Shown: piece by piece, positions 43,409-52,015 of the stretch | Numbering within the stretch: the first letter of the stretch is position 1 | How the letters are laid out: each line of letters begins with the position of its first letter | Source: UBA12191 sp009937185 | GTDB lineage: Bacteria; Planctomycetota; UBA8108; UBA1146 | Reading direction: 5' to 3' | Assembly (NCBI GenBank): GCA_938075155.1 | Contig: CALJGL010000012.1 | Location: 1-64,000 of the forward strand | DNA: 64,000 bases | The notes under the pieces: model-generated | What the model was told of the DNA's origin: nothing | The model's input: only the letters and a program-made list of their open reading frames with translations | Databases searched by the model: none | Position numbers and translations under genes: made by a program

Positions 43409-44164
43409 ATGGACCAACGTGTGGTTTGGATACTTGGAGCCAGCGGAGGCGTGGGTGGGTGCGTGGCTCACCGAATGTCGAGCGCTGGCTGGAAGGTCGT
43501 CGGTAGCGGAAGAGACCCTCATCGTCTTGCTGAGATTGGTAGCAAAGTTACAGGTCTGTCACCTCTTCCGCTCGACGCACGTGATCCTCAGCAGGTCGAA
43601 GGCGCTGCTCGTCAAATCGTCCAGAAGCATGGAACCATCGACGCCGTAGTTGTTTCTGTAGGATCGATTTTTCTGAAGCCACTTCACGCCACAAGCCCAG
43701 AACAGTTTCAGGAAACGATGGATGCAAATCTGTTACCGGCATTCAACGCCTTGAGATACGCGATTCCTTCAATGCTCCGTAACAAGGGTGGAAAGATCGT
43801 ACTGTTTTCTTCTGCGGCAGCAGAGGTCGGCATGGCAAATCATAGTGCGATTTCGGCTGCAAAATCTGCAGTAGAGGGTTTGGCACTTGCGGCTTCCGCG
43901 ACTTATGCGAAGCGTGGAATCAGAATTAATACGGTGGCTCCTGGGCTTACGAATACACCCTTAGCGGCAAGTCTGTTGAGCGACGATGCCCGAAAAGCCG
44001 TGAGTGATGGAATGCACCCTGTAGGTCGTGTTGGCGAGGCTGATGAAGTGGCTTCTGTCGCATCATGGTTGATCGATGGCGCGCCGGATTGGTTGACTGG
44101 TCAGGTGATTGGGGTCGACGGGGGTCTGTCTCGCCTGAGAGCCCAGGAAACGAGAAAAGTCTGA
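43409..44164 (+). CDS. Short-chain dehydrogenase lacking the catalytic Tyr
   Basis: The 251-residue classical SDR has the coenzyme motif LGASGGVGGCVAHRM, the Ser region IVLFSSAAAEVG and NTVAPGLTNTP, and ends with TGQVIGVDGGLS. Where YxxxK is expected, the sequence reads HSAISAAKSA: the Lys is kept but the Tyr position is Ile. Some SDR subgroups have this change; activity as a normal oxidoreductase is doubtful. ATG 43409 (MDQRVVWILG) has GAGGAGA upstream. The stop abuts the convergent gene's stop. Confidence 0.82.
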   Translation: MDQRVVWILGASGGVGGCVAHRMSSAGWKVVGSGRDPHRLAEIGSKVTGLSPLPLDARDPQQVEGAARQIVQKHGTIDAVVVSVGSIFLKPLHATSPEQFQETMDANLLPAFNALRYAIPSMLRNKGGKIVLFSSAAAEVGMANHSAISAAKSAVEGLALAASATYAKRGIRINTVAPGLTNTPLAASLLSDDARKAVSDGMHPVGRVGEADEVASVASWLIDGAPDWLTGQVIGVDGGLSRLRAQETRKV

Positions 44165-44620
44165 TTAGAAGGCCAGCTCAGGTCTTCTGAGAAGCCCTCC
44201 GAGATGAGCGGTCCAAATCATGCATGCGCAGCCTGTTGCCAGTAATACTAAGACAACTTTTTCGACAGCGGGATGAACGGGTTCATCTTGTAAGTCAGAA
44301 AGAAGTGCAATCAAGGATCCTGCGCCGGCAAGTGCCATGATGGTGAAAGAGATTCTGCCCCACAAACCATGATCTTCAATCGCCTCTTGATTGAGATCAA
44401 TCTTGTCCTGCCACCATTCCACAGTTGTTGGACCCGTAAAATAGGCCACGGTTGCGGTGATGGCGCAGAGCAATATCAGGCCATGAGAAAGTCTCAGATC
44501 TTGTGTGTGCTGATCTCTCCAACTACGAACGAGCAAGAATATTGCTAGAGGAGATAGCACCACGGGAACGTGTACGAGTGCCACATGGAGCCATGCTTGA
44601 AAAGCACTGAAATCCATCAA
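44165..44620 (-). CDS. Four-helix membrane protein, DUF2231-like
   Basis: The 151-residue protein has four hydrophobic helices and the pattern AWLHVALVHVPVVLSPLAIFLLV with paired His residues in the first helix, consistent with DUF2231 membrane proteins, a group often predicted to bind haem. ATG 44620 or ATG 44617 starts it; the first overlaps the upstream gene by 4 bp, so they are co-translated. Function unknown. Confidence 0.62.
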   Translation of the reverse strand: MMDFSAFQAWLHVALVHVPVVLSPLAIFLLVRSWRDQHTQDLRLSHGLILLCAITATVAYFTGPTTVEWWQDKIDLNQEAIEDHGLWGRISFTIMALAGAGSLIALLSDLQDEPVHPAVEKVVLVLLATGCACMIWTAHLGGLLRRPELAF

Positions 44621-45492
44621 TCCCCAGTTCCAATGGCTTTTTCAGGAGCAATACCTTGGTCTACTTTTGTGTAATCGAGTTCGGATCCTCGCATGCTGTG
44701 TGGAATCAGGTAGACGGCGGTCATGATCAATGCGGCACATATGACGACAGTGCGGCTGATACCTTCTTTTTTCCGAGGGCGAGTGCCGATGGCGGCGACA
44801 GCTACCAGCCAACTGACCCACATGATCAGCATTTTGTTATCTGTCAGGTCGCCTCCGAATGGAAAGCCCGTCCAGTACTCACCAAAGGCAAACTTTTGCA
44901 CGATGGGACCGAGGATCATGCCGCCAAATGTCATTCCACCTAAGGTGATAAATGCAAGTTTTCGCATGTCGTCGGTTTTGAAGATGGCGGCCAGCCCAGT
45001 TCGCATTCCAAAGAGAACAGAAAAGAACATCATGAAAATGTGCGGAATAAGGATCCAGCTAGGGACTGGATCTTTATATCGCAATACAATGTTTTCTTGA
45101 CCGGCTTCCGGAATCCTGAGGTCGGCACCCTCTACATTGACGGTGAGATAGTATTCCATCTTGCCTGCACTGGGTTGTACCGGGAGTGCTGCTACTAATT
45201 CACGCATTGAATCTTTGGGAGATTCCCATTTCATGGGAACCGCGGTGAAGTCATCTTTTGTTTTGAATCGTTTGTAATGGAGAGTGGCTGAATAGTTTTC
45301 GGCTTTGACATCGGGTAAGGAAATCTTGGCGCCACTGACAGTCTCTTGCGAACGAAGCAGTCGATAAGAGTATTCTATTCCCGAAGCTTCTATCGTTCCT
45401 CTAAAAGGATATGTTGGTCCCGTTGTTCTCTGATAAATGATAGCTGAAATCATGATCAAAAGAGCGAGCAACCAAAGTGTCATCTTCGCCAT
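44617..45492 (-). CDS. Membrane protein of unknown function
   Basis: The 291-residue protein has an N-terminal anchor (LWLLALLIMISAIIY), an extracytoplasmic beta-rich domain (about 25-140, SLPDVKAENYSATLHYKR) and four membrane helices in the second half (IPHIFMMFFSVLFGMRTG, LGGMTFGGMILGPIVQ, MLIMWVSWLVAVAAIG, VICAALIMTAVYLIPH). It resembles proteins found beside cytochrome-related membrane genes, but I do not recognise it. It is coupled to the DUF2231-like gene. Confidence 0.6.
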   Translation of the reverse strand: MAKMTLWLLALLIMISAIIYQRTTGPTYPFRGTIEASGIEYSYRLLRSQETVSGAKISLPDVKAENYSATLHYKRFKTKDDFTAVPMKWESPKDSMRELVAALPVQPSAGKMEYYLTVNVEGADLRIPEAGQENIVLRYKDPVPSWILIPHIFMMFFSVLFGMRTGLAAIFKTDDMRKLAFITLGGMTFGGMILGPIVQKFAFGEYWTGFPFGGDLTDNKMLIMWVSWLVAVAAIGTRPRKKEGISRTVVICAALIMTAVYLIPHSMRGSELDYTKVDQGIAPEKAIGTGD

Positions 45493-45539
45493 AATATTCG
45501 CGTCCTTTTCCTGAACTCGCCCATGTTTTTAAGCACATG

Positions 45540-45569
45540 ACAGAGAGAAATTTAACAGAGAGAAATGTA
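45540..45569. repeat. 15-bp tandem repeat before modABC
   Basis: ACAGAGAGAAATTTA (45540-45554) is followed directly by ACAGAGAGAAATGTA (45555-45569), 14 of 15 identical. It lies about 150 bp upstream of the modA start in a 225-bp gap between divergent genes. No ModE box or Moco riboswitch was recognised. Confidence 0.6.
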
Positions 45570-45717
45570 CTGTGCGGATGATACCTGAAGGAGTGCTCTC
45601 AATGGATCTTTTCCTCTCGCACATGACATTAACCGCCATTATGCTCTTTGATTCACGAGTGGTCGGCTCCTTTCGGGAATAAAGCTGCAGATTTACTGAA
45701 GGTATAGGAGTCGTAAA

Positions 45718-46545
45718 GTGTTCAGTTCTGAAGGTATGTTCACCCAAAGGTGCAGCAAATTTGTCCTTCTGATGCTGGTATTAGCTCTCGGATATCTCGT
45801 CTCTGACAAGTTTGTTTCAAACCGAATTCCCCTGGTGGTTTTCGCCGCCAGTTCCTTAACAGATGTTCTTCCGCTTCTGGAAGAGAAGTTTGAGGAATAT
45901 AGACCTGATATCGACGTGAGGTTGGTCTTTTCTGGTAGCCAAATATTGCGTTATCAAATTGAGCAGGGTGCACAAGCGCACCTCTTTATTTCTGCACACC
46001 CTGATCATGTCGAAAATTTGATACAAGCGGGTTTAGCAAGTCAGCCCAAAGTGATCGCAAGAAACAAGCTGGTCTTGGCGGTTTCACAAAAGTGTCTTGA
46101 TACTCTTCCTTATACCCTCGTTGACGACTCAATTTTTAAAGTGCTTTCCGGCGCAAAGAAAATCGTTGTTGGCGATGAAAGTGTTCCGCTGGGTATCTAC
46201 ACAAATGCCATGCTCTGGAAATTGGAAAAGAAATACGGCAAGAGTTTTGTGCAACAGGTAGAGTCCTCCGTCGTTTCGCGGGAATCCAACTCCAGATTAG
46301 TTCTCAGTAAAATACTATTGGGCGAGGCGGATGCTGCGATCGTTTATCAGAGCGACATTCTTGACAGAGATGTGTGGTCGATACCAATTCCGGATGATCT
46401 TCAGTTGCCAGTTTATTACTCCATGGTGATCGGCTCGGAGAAACTGAATGACAATACCCAGGCGTTTTATGACTTCCTCAAGGGTCCTTTAGCGGGGGGT
46501 ACGTTTATGATTCACGGCTTATTAAACCCCAAGACCGATGAATAG
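45718..46545 (+). CDS. modA: Molybdate ABC transporter substrate-binding protein
   Basis: The 275-residue protein has an N-terminal membrane/signal segment (KFVLLMLVLALGYLVSD) and ModA motifs: VVFAASSLTDVLPLL, VFSGSQILRYQIEQGAQAHLFISA and the later VVGDESVPLGIYTNAML. It should bind molybdate or tungstate in the periplasm. GTG 45718 is chosen because GGAG lies seven bases before it; ATG 45736 is a shorter alternative. It overlaps modB by 8 bp. Confidence 0.88.
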   Translation: MFSSEGMFTQRCSKFVLLMLVLALGYLVSDKFVSNRIPLVVFAASSLTDVLPLLEEKFEEYRPDIDVRLVFSGSQILRYQIEQGAQAHLFISAHPDHVENLIQAGLASQPKVIARNKLVLAVSQKCLDTLPYTLVDDSIFKVLSGAKKIVVGDESVPLGIYTNAMLWKLEKKYGKSFVQQVESSVVSRESNSRLVLSKILLGEADAAIVYQSDILDRDVWSIPIPDDLQLPVYYSMVIGSEKLNDNTQAFYDFLKGPLAGGTFMIHGLLNPKTDE

Positions 46546-47353
46546 CAGAACTCACCGATACACCGACTCTCGCAAGAGGATTTGGATCCTCGTTGCATTG
46601 CCCTTGTTATTGATCTTGGTACTTCCGGGAATAGCACTTCTTCTTTCTGCGGGTTTACCTGCGGTATGGACTGCGGTTTCTGATCCGATTTTCAAGGAAG
46701 CTCTGCTGTTGAGTTTGAAAACCTCAATCTTGTCGTTAGGCCTGATATTCTTCTTTGGGATTCCTATGGCATGGTGGTTTGCCCAGTCTGATTCGCGCGT
46801 TGCTCGTATCTTAGAAGCGTTGGTCGATTTACCTGTGATTGTGCCACCGGCCGTGATCGGTATTGGCTTGTTGCAGGCTTTCGGAAGAAACGGAATATTT
46901 GGGAAAGTCTTCGAGCACTGGGATTGGGGAATCCCTTTCACTTTCTGGGCCGTGATCTTGGCGCAGGTCGTGATCGCTGCGCCATTTTTTATTCGATCAG
47001 CGGTGGTTGCATTCAGAGAGTTGGATCAAGAACTGATCGTGGTGGCAAGAACTCTTGGACACTCTCCGCTTCAGATTCTCACTCGAGTCGTTATTCCAAT
47101 GGCACGAACGGGATTGGTCGGTGGTTTGACGTTGGCATGGGCGCGGGCATTGGGTGAATTTGGAGCTACATTGTTGTTCGCGGGGAATATGCCTGGAGTA
47201 ACACAGACGGTGCCATTGGCGATATACAGCGCGCTCGAAAGAGATGTTCATGTGGCAGTTGCGCTATCGCTTCTGTTGTGTGCTCTTGCTCTAGTTTTGT
47301 TGTTCTTGCTTCGTAAGTTTTTCGTGCCGGTTTCATTGAAGGAGCGGTCATGA
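46538..47353 (+). CDS. modB: Molybdate ABC transporter permease
   Basis: The 271-residue protein has six hydrophobic segments and the permease loop ELIVVARTLGHSPLQILTRVVIPMARTG. ALVDLPVIVPPAVIGIGLLQAFGRNG is typical of ModB. It overlaps modA by 8 bp and modC by 4 bp. Confidence 0.9.
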   Translation: MNSRTHRYTDSRKRIWILVALPLLLILVLPGIALLLSAGLPAVWTAVSDPIFKEALLLSLKTSILSLGLIFFFGIPMAWWFAQSDSRVARILEALVDLPVIVPPAVIGIGLLQAFGRNGIFGKVFEHWDWGIPFTFWAVILAQVVIAAPFFIRSAVVAFRELDQELIVVARTLGHSPLQILTRVVIPMARTGLVGGLTLAWARALGEFGATLLFAGNMPGVTQTVPLAIYSALERDVHVAVALSLLLCALALVLLFLLRKFFVPVSLKERS

Positions 47354-48087
47354 CGAATTGGAGCGCACAGTTTGAGTTTTCGAGGGGTGACCTTGAGCTC
47401 AAGGTGGACTTGCAAGGGGCAGATCGTCCGTTGGCACTGATCGGTGCCAACGGCGCAGGAAAAACAACAGTCCTTAAAATTCTGTTGGGGATAGAAACTC
47501 CATCTTCAGGTCATTTTCGCTGCGGCGAGAAACTTCTATACAGCTCTGAAAAGTCCATCTGTGTCGGACCCGAAAATAGAAGGATGGCGTACCTGCCCCA
47601 AGGCTGTGGGCTATTTCCACATCTCGACGTTCTCGAAAACGTCGGATTTGGTCTGCGAGCCCAGAAAAGTTTGTCAGTTTCTGAAGTGAATAAACTGAGC
47701 CTTCAGGCGCTTGAGGAGTTGGATGTATCTCATCTAAAGACTCGGAATCCAATTCAACTCTCCGCTGGTGAGAGGCAAAAAGTAGCTCTTGCGAGAGTGC
47801 TAACAATGAGACCTGAAATGATTCTGTTGGACGAGCCGGTCAGTGCTCTCGACATTATGGCTCGAAGAGAAGTCCGTGAAATTCTTTCGGAACAACTCCA
47901 CGAGTTGAAGATCCCAGCCGTGTTAGTGACTCATGACGTGAGGGACGTTCGCGAACTATCAGCAGATGTGGCGTTATTGGACAAGGGAAAGATATCGTTG
48001 CAGGGTTGTTATCAAGAGATATCCGAGCGTAGAGGCGACGAAAAAATACACCCGTTTTTGAAAGAGTTTTTGGGCGACTTTAATTAG
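47350..48087 (+). CDS. modC: Molybdate ABC transporter ATP-binding protein
   Basis: The 245-residue ATPase has Walker A GANGAGKTT, Q-loop AYLPQGCGLFPHLDV, signature LSAGERQKVALARVL, Walker B MILLDEPVSALD and LVTHDVRD. At 245 residues it lacks the C-terminal TOBE molybdate-sensing domain of long ModC proteins. Its stop overlaps that of the convergent gene. Confidence 0.88.
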   Translation: MTNWSAQFEFSRGDLELKVDLQGADRPLALIGANGAGKTTVLKILLGIETPSSGHFRCGEKLLYSSEKSICVGPENRRMAYLPQGCGLFPHLDVLENVGFGLRAQKSLSVSEVNKLSLQALEELDVSHLKTRNPIQLSAGERQKVALARVLTMRPEMILLDEPVSALDIMARREVREILSEQLHELKIPAVLVTHDVRDVRELSADVALLDKGKISLQGCYQEISERRGDEKIHPFLKEFLGDFN

Positions 48088-48545
48088 GACTGCGGAAAGT
48101 AAATGGCGAGTATCGCTAATCTTCCAGACCAAGACAGAGTCCTGATCCAGTTTGTTTTTACCAACATTCGTATCGAATAGTTTTCCGCTTCAATCGAAGA
48201 CGCATCTGCCAAGTCCGTCTTGGGATGACCGATTTTCCCATGACGTGGAATTTGAAGAACGAGAGTTGAAAGCCAAATCACGCCCAAGAGCCCCATGCCC
48301 ATCAGGGCGGGAATGAAGCGTTCGGTATCCCACTCTCTGAACACCAACAGGGTGCCGCCGAAAAGCTCGACAACCATAGGAAGAAAGACGATGGCGGTCG
48401 TTCGTCGAATATGGAAGGCTTGATAAGCTTGACGATCAGCGGGTGAGACTAATGAGTAGATGGGATAGTGAACCCATTGCACAAACCAAATGAGGCCCGT
48501 CAGGTAACACGTTGAGATCCATTGCGTTGTGAGAAGGTAGTCCAT
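48084..48545 (-). CDS. Four-helix membrane protein beside SOUL gene
   Basis: The 153-residue protein has four likely membrane helices (ISTCYLTGLIWFVQWVHYP, IVFLPMVVELFGGTLLVF, FIPALMGMGLLGVIWLSTLVL, LSWSGRLAILAIYFP). Conserved-looking features are WVHYPIYSLV and the NWIRTLSWSGR end, seen in DUF1772-like planctomycete proteins. It starts 24 bp after the SOUL gene stop, so the pair is one unit divergent from the regulator/photolyase unit. Function unknown. Confidence 0.6.
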   Translation of the reverse strand: MDYLLTTQWISTCYLTGLIWFVQWVHYPIYSLVSPADRQAYQAFHIRRTTAIVFLPMVVELFGGTLLVFREWDTERFIPALMGMGLLGVIWLSTLVLQIPRHGKIGHPKTDLADASSIEAENYSIRMLVKTNWIRTLSWSGRLAILAIYFPQS

Positions 48546-48569
48546 CAGTCTCCTGAGGAAGATGGGTTA

Positions 48570-49355
48570 TTACGAAGTAGGAGTTTTCTCCACAGTATCC
48601 GTTGGAGCAGATTTTTCTCGGGGTGCAATTTTTCGGATGGGGATTTGTACTTCACCCCAGCGTTTTGCACTGCGGACTTCTGGACCGTTGTAGAAAAGCG
48701 CGCGAGGTTTTCCTGCGAGTTCGCAGTTCGCCATATTTTCAAGTTGTTGTTTCAACAATCCCACTCGTTCAGTCACCTGTTTTACACCGTATCCACCTTG
48801 AAATCCGATCGATATCACAGTCATTCTTTGTTCGTCTTCGACGACCACTGCTCCGGAGACTCCTGTTGGTCCGAGATCCGGTGTTCGATAGAGGAATGAC
48901 ATCGCCCAGCCAGCAACTCGAGATGAAGGTGCGCCAATGTCGATGTTGTATTCCATCTCGACTGGAGAAGTCATGGCGATTTCTCGAGCTTTAATGTGAT
49001 TGAAGAGTTTCCAGAAACCGAAGTTGCTCGCAAGATCTGGAGCGATCTTCCCCTCAACCTTTGCACGTCGAACCACAGGATATGTTTTTAACTCTATGGC
49101 TCCTGGTGCGGTGGGAGTGGGGTAGCCAGAGGGGAGAGGTGTATCAATTCTTGCACTGTCACATCTCCAAGTTCCGTTCTCATCTCGGAAGACTTCTCCG
49201 ATAGGGGTTCCGCCTAAGGCAAGAAATTCTCCGACTGAGGGGAATTCTGTCTGAATTTTGGCCGTTGTTTTGGGTGCCGGTTTCGTGCTTTCTGTGCCGT
49301 CGGTGGCGACGCCCCATGAAAACAGGAGTGCGGGTATCCATACCAATGAGTACAT
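48570..49355 (-). CDS. SOUL-family haem-binding protein
   Basis: The protein of about 261 residues has a signal peptide (MYSLVWIPALLFSWGVATDG) and a SOUL domain (about 75-250): ELKTYPVVRRAKVEG, LFNHIKAREIAMTSPVEM and QVPIPIR-like end EVQIPIRK. Such proteins bind haem or tetrapyrroles. Placement beside a CarH-like regulator and a photolyase fits a light/singlet-oxygen response, known from other bacteria for LitR/CarH loci. ATG 49355 has GGAG five bases upstream; longer frames to 49466 lack one. Confidence 0.82.
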   Translation of the reverse strand: MYSLVWIPALLFSWGVATDGTESTKPAPKTTAKIQTEFPSVGEFLALGGTPIGEVFRDENGTWRCDSARIDTPLPSGYPTPTAPGAIELKTYPVVRRAKVEGKIAPDLASNFGFWKLFNHIKAREIAMTSPVEMEYNIDIGAPSSRVAGWAMSFLYRTPDLGPTGVSGAVVVEDEQRMTVISIGFQGGYGVKQVTERVGLLKQQLENMANCELAGKPRALFYNGPEVRSAKRWGEVQIPIRKIAPREKSAPTDTVEKTPTS

Positions 49356-49506
49356 GATGGCTCCAAATCTTGGTTTCTCGGTCATTTGGACGAGGAACCA
49401 CCTTGTGATCCTTGCTCGAAACGTCCATATCGTTCGATCATAACGCTTAAATAGGAATACAGTCAAGGGAATGAAAAGCCAGTTAAGGTCGTAATAGTAA
49501 TAAAAT

Positions 49507-49532
49507 TGGCAAATTGAGGACTAAATTTGCCA
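49507..49532. promoter_or_regulatory. 9-bp dyad in the divergent light-cluster promoter
   Basis: TGGCAAATT (49507-49515) and AATTTGCCA (49524-49532) form a perfect inverted repeat with an 8-bp spacer, placed between the divergent SOUL and CarH-like genes in AT-rich DNA. Its position and form suit an operator for the MerR-type regulator encoded just downstream. Confidence 0.5.
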
Positions 49533-49582
49533 TATCTCGACTTCCTACTCGACAGATCCAAAATGTTCAATACGATCAGTGT

Positions 49583-50488
49583 ATGGAAAATAAATACTAC
49601 ACACCAAAAACTCTCGGAGACGCCATCGGCGTCAGCCAATCCAGCCTGAAAAGGTGGGCAGATAGAGGGCTCCTGAATGTGGAGCGCACTGTTGGAGGCC
49701 ATCGCAGGATCGTTCTCGAAGAGGCACTCCGGTTTATCCGTGAATCTGGTGTTTCCATCGTGAAGCCGGATTTGTTGGGTCTCGAAGATTATGAGATCGA
49801 TGCTAAAGACCAAGATTTGGATTCGGCAGATAAGTTGTATTACGCATTGCATGCCGGAGACGAAACAGGTGTCAGAGGACTCGTTCTCAATCAGTATTTG
49901 GAGGGCAGACCTCTCCACGAAATCTTTGATCAAGATCTGCAGCCTGCGATGACTCGAATCGGATTGCTTTGGCATGACGATGTTTCAGGAATAACGATTG
50001 AGCACAGAGCTCATGATATTTGCATGCAGGTCCTTGCCGATCTCCGATTCCGGTTACCAAAGGTCTTCACTAAAGGCATGGCGATCGGCTGTTCAGCACC
50101 TGGCGACTCTTACTCAATGCCGACGGCGCTTGTTTCCACAGCACTTCGAGCAGAAGGATTTGAGGCCGTAAATCTAGGGCCTAATTTACCCCTCGAAGCT
50201 TTGATGGATGAATGTAAAAAAGTGAAACCTGTTTTGGTGTGGATCAGTATTAGCCATCTTAAGAAAGCTCATATTCTGCGAAACGACATACGTGACTTCG
50301 CGAGATTCCTCAGAGACCAGCAAGGGGCTTTGGTGATCGGTGGATCTCAAGTTTCAAGACTACGTTTGGATAAAGATCCATTTGTTTTGATCGGTAAAAA
50401 CATTCATGAGCTCGTTTCGATTTCACGAGGTCTTGTTGCCGAGCGAATGACCGGTGAAAAAACTCAAGAAACCAAGGCTGAAGAGTGA
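49583..50488 (+). CDS. MerR-type CarH/LitR-like regulator with B12-domain, lower-ligand His missing
   Basis: The 301-residue protein has an N-terminal MerR HTH (YYTPKTLGDAIGVSQSSLKRWADRG, GGHRRI), a helical bundle with W130-H131 and E140-H141 (LLWHDD, TIEHRAHD) matching the CarH cap residues, and a cobalamin-binding Rossmann domain (IGCSAPGD...EGFEAVNLGPNLP, IGGSQVS). In CarH the DxHxxG-type motif supplies the lower axial His; here it reads GDSYSMP, with Tyr at residue 177. B12 binding by that ligand is therefore doubtful. It overlaps the photolyase start by 4 bp. The start ATG 49583 lacks a clear ribosome binding site. Confidence 0.85.
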   Translation: MENKYYTPKTLGDAIGVSQSSLKRWADRGLLNVERTVGGHRRIVLEEALRFIRESGVSIVKPDLLGLEDYEIDAKDQDLDSADKLYYALHAGDETGVRGLVLNQYLEGRPLHEIFDQDLQPAMTRIGLLWHDDVSGITIEHRAHDICMQVLADLRFRLPKVFTKGMAIGCSAPGDSYSMPTALVSTALRAEGFEAVNLGPNLPLEALMDECKKVKPVLVWISISHLKKAHILRNDIRDFARFLRDQQGALVIGGSQVSRLRLDKDPFVLIGKNIHELVSISRGLVAERMTGEKTQETKAEE

Positions 50489-51936
50489 AGCGGGTGAACG
50501 ATCCGATTGATGTTGCCGGTCGTGTTCGACCCGTCAATGACAGACCTGTTAACTACAATGGAGATTATGTTCTCCACTGGATGACTTCAGCCAGAAGAGC
50601 AGAATACAATCATGCCCTCGATCGATCTGCCGCTTGGGCACGGGCACTAAATAAACCCCTCATCGTCCTCGAAGCTATTGGGTTGCAACACCCTTGGGCG
50701 AGCTCGCGATTCCATAGTTTTATCATTCAGGGGATGGCTGACCAGATGAGTCAGTTCCAAAAGTACGGCGTCAGGTATCTTCCCTACATCGAAAAAAAAA
50801 CTGGTGAAGGCAAGGGACTCATTGAAGCCCTCTCTGCGAATGCGTGTCTTGTGGTCACAGATGATTGGCCTTGTTTCATTACGCCAAAAATCGTTAAAGC
50901 TGCAGGAGAAAAATCATCAGTTCATGTAGAGGCGGTCGACATTGCCGGGCTGCTTCCAGTGGCTGCGGTCCCCAAAGTTTTTGCTAGAGCGTATCATTTC
51001 CGTCTTTGGCACGAAAAAAACCTACATCTTCATCTTGAGAACTTATCTCATGAGTCACCCTTGGTAGATATTCCACTCGAGCCTGAAATCGATTCGCCCA
51101 TCTTGAGCGCTTCGATTTTGGACAATTGGGAGATGGCGAGTGAAGAAGAATTAGCAAACCCTGAGTTGTTCTTGGGAGACCTGCCCATCGATCAGGAAGT
51201 AAAGCCGGTCAAGCAGCATCCTGGTGGAGCGGTTGAGGCGAATAAAAGACTCGATAATTTTGTATCGAATCTGATCGATAGGTATGGCGAAGATCGCAAT
51301 CAGCCGGAGAAAGTATCGACCAGTACTCTCAGTTCGTACCTACACTTTGGGCATATCTCTTCTCAGCAGATTTGGCAGAGTGCCGCAGATGCGGATGCCG
51401 GTGAAAATGGATCGGCGTTTATTGATCAGTTGATCACCTGGAGAGAACTGGGGTTCAATTTTTGCCACTATCATGATGAAATCGATACATGGGAATCGCT
51501 GCCAGAGTGGGCACGAAAAACCCTTGATGAACACGCAGATGACGTCAGGCCTGTCACCTATTCCCTAGAAGAAATGGAAGCGGCAGAGACCCACGACGAA
51601 ATTTGGAATTCGGCGCAAAGGCAGCTTGTTGGGGAAGGGATCATTCACAATTATTTGAGAATGCTGTGGGGAAAGAAAATCCTTGAATGGAGTTCCCATC
51701 CTAAAGAAGCGTTGAATACGATGATCCATCTCAACAACCGGTGGGCGTTAGATGGCAGAGATCCTAATTCATACAGCGGAATCACCTGGTGTTTGGGGCG
51801 TTATGATCGTGCATGGGGTCCTGAGAGACCTATCTTTGGAAAAATCCGTTACATGTCTTCAGATAATACTGCCCGCAAATTGAGAATTAAGCCGTACCTT
51901 GAACGGTGGAGCACAGGAAACCTGTTTAGCAGCTGA
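50485..51936 (+). CDS. phr: Class II CPD photolyase
   Basis: The 483-residue flavoprotein repairs UV-induced cyclobutane pyrimidine dimers with blue light. The class II signature is clear in the C-terminus: LDGRDPNSYSGITWCLGRYDRAWGPERPIFGKIRYMS (in parts) and YLERW. NGDYVLHWMTSARRAEYNHALD is the antenna-domain opening. GTG 50485 overlaps the regulator stop; GTG 50494 is an alternative. Coupling to a CarH-like regulator suggests light- or stress-induced expression. Confidence 0.92.
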   Translation: MKRVNDPIDVAGRVRPVNDRPVNYNGDYVLHWMTSARRAEYNHALDRSAAWARALNKPLIVLEAIGLQHPWASSRFHSFIIQGMADQMSQFQKYGVRYLPYIEKKTGEGKGLIEALSANACLVVTDDWPCFITPKIVKAAGEKSSVHVEAVDIAGLLPVAAVPKVFARAYHFRLWHEKNLHLHLENLSHESPLVDIPLEPEIDSPILSASILDNWEMASEEELANPELFLGDLPIDQEVKPVKQHPGGAVEANKRLDNFVSNLIDRYGEDRNQPEKVSTSTLSSYLHFGHISSQQIWQSAADADAGENGSAFIDQLITWRELGFNFCHYHDEIDTWESLPEWARKTLDEHADDVRPVTYSLEEMEAAETHDEIWNSAQRQLVGEGIIHNYLRMLWGKKILEWSSHPKEALNTMIHLNNRWALDGRDPNSYSGITWCLGRYDRAWGPERPIFGKIRYMSSDNTARKLRIKPYLERWSTGNLFSS

Positions 51937-52015
51937 GAACTATTCAGGAAACTTGCACAGATCTGACAATATCTACGAGACTCCCGCACATTTATTAATG
52001 CGAGAAGCGAAATCA

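Noticed and set aside
43863..43872. TGGCACTTGC in the SDR gene as a sigma-54 promoter
   Set aside because: The two boxes are adjacent with no spacer, and the site is inside a coding region.
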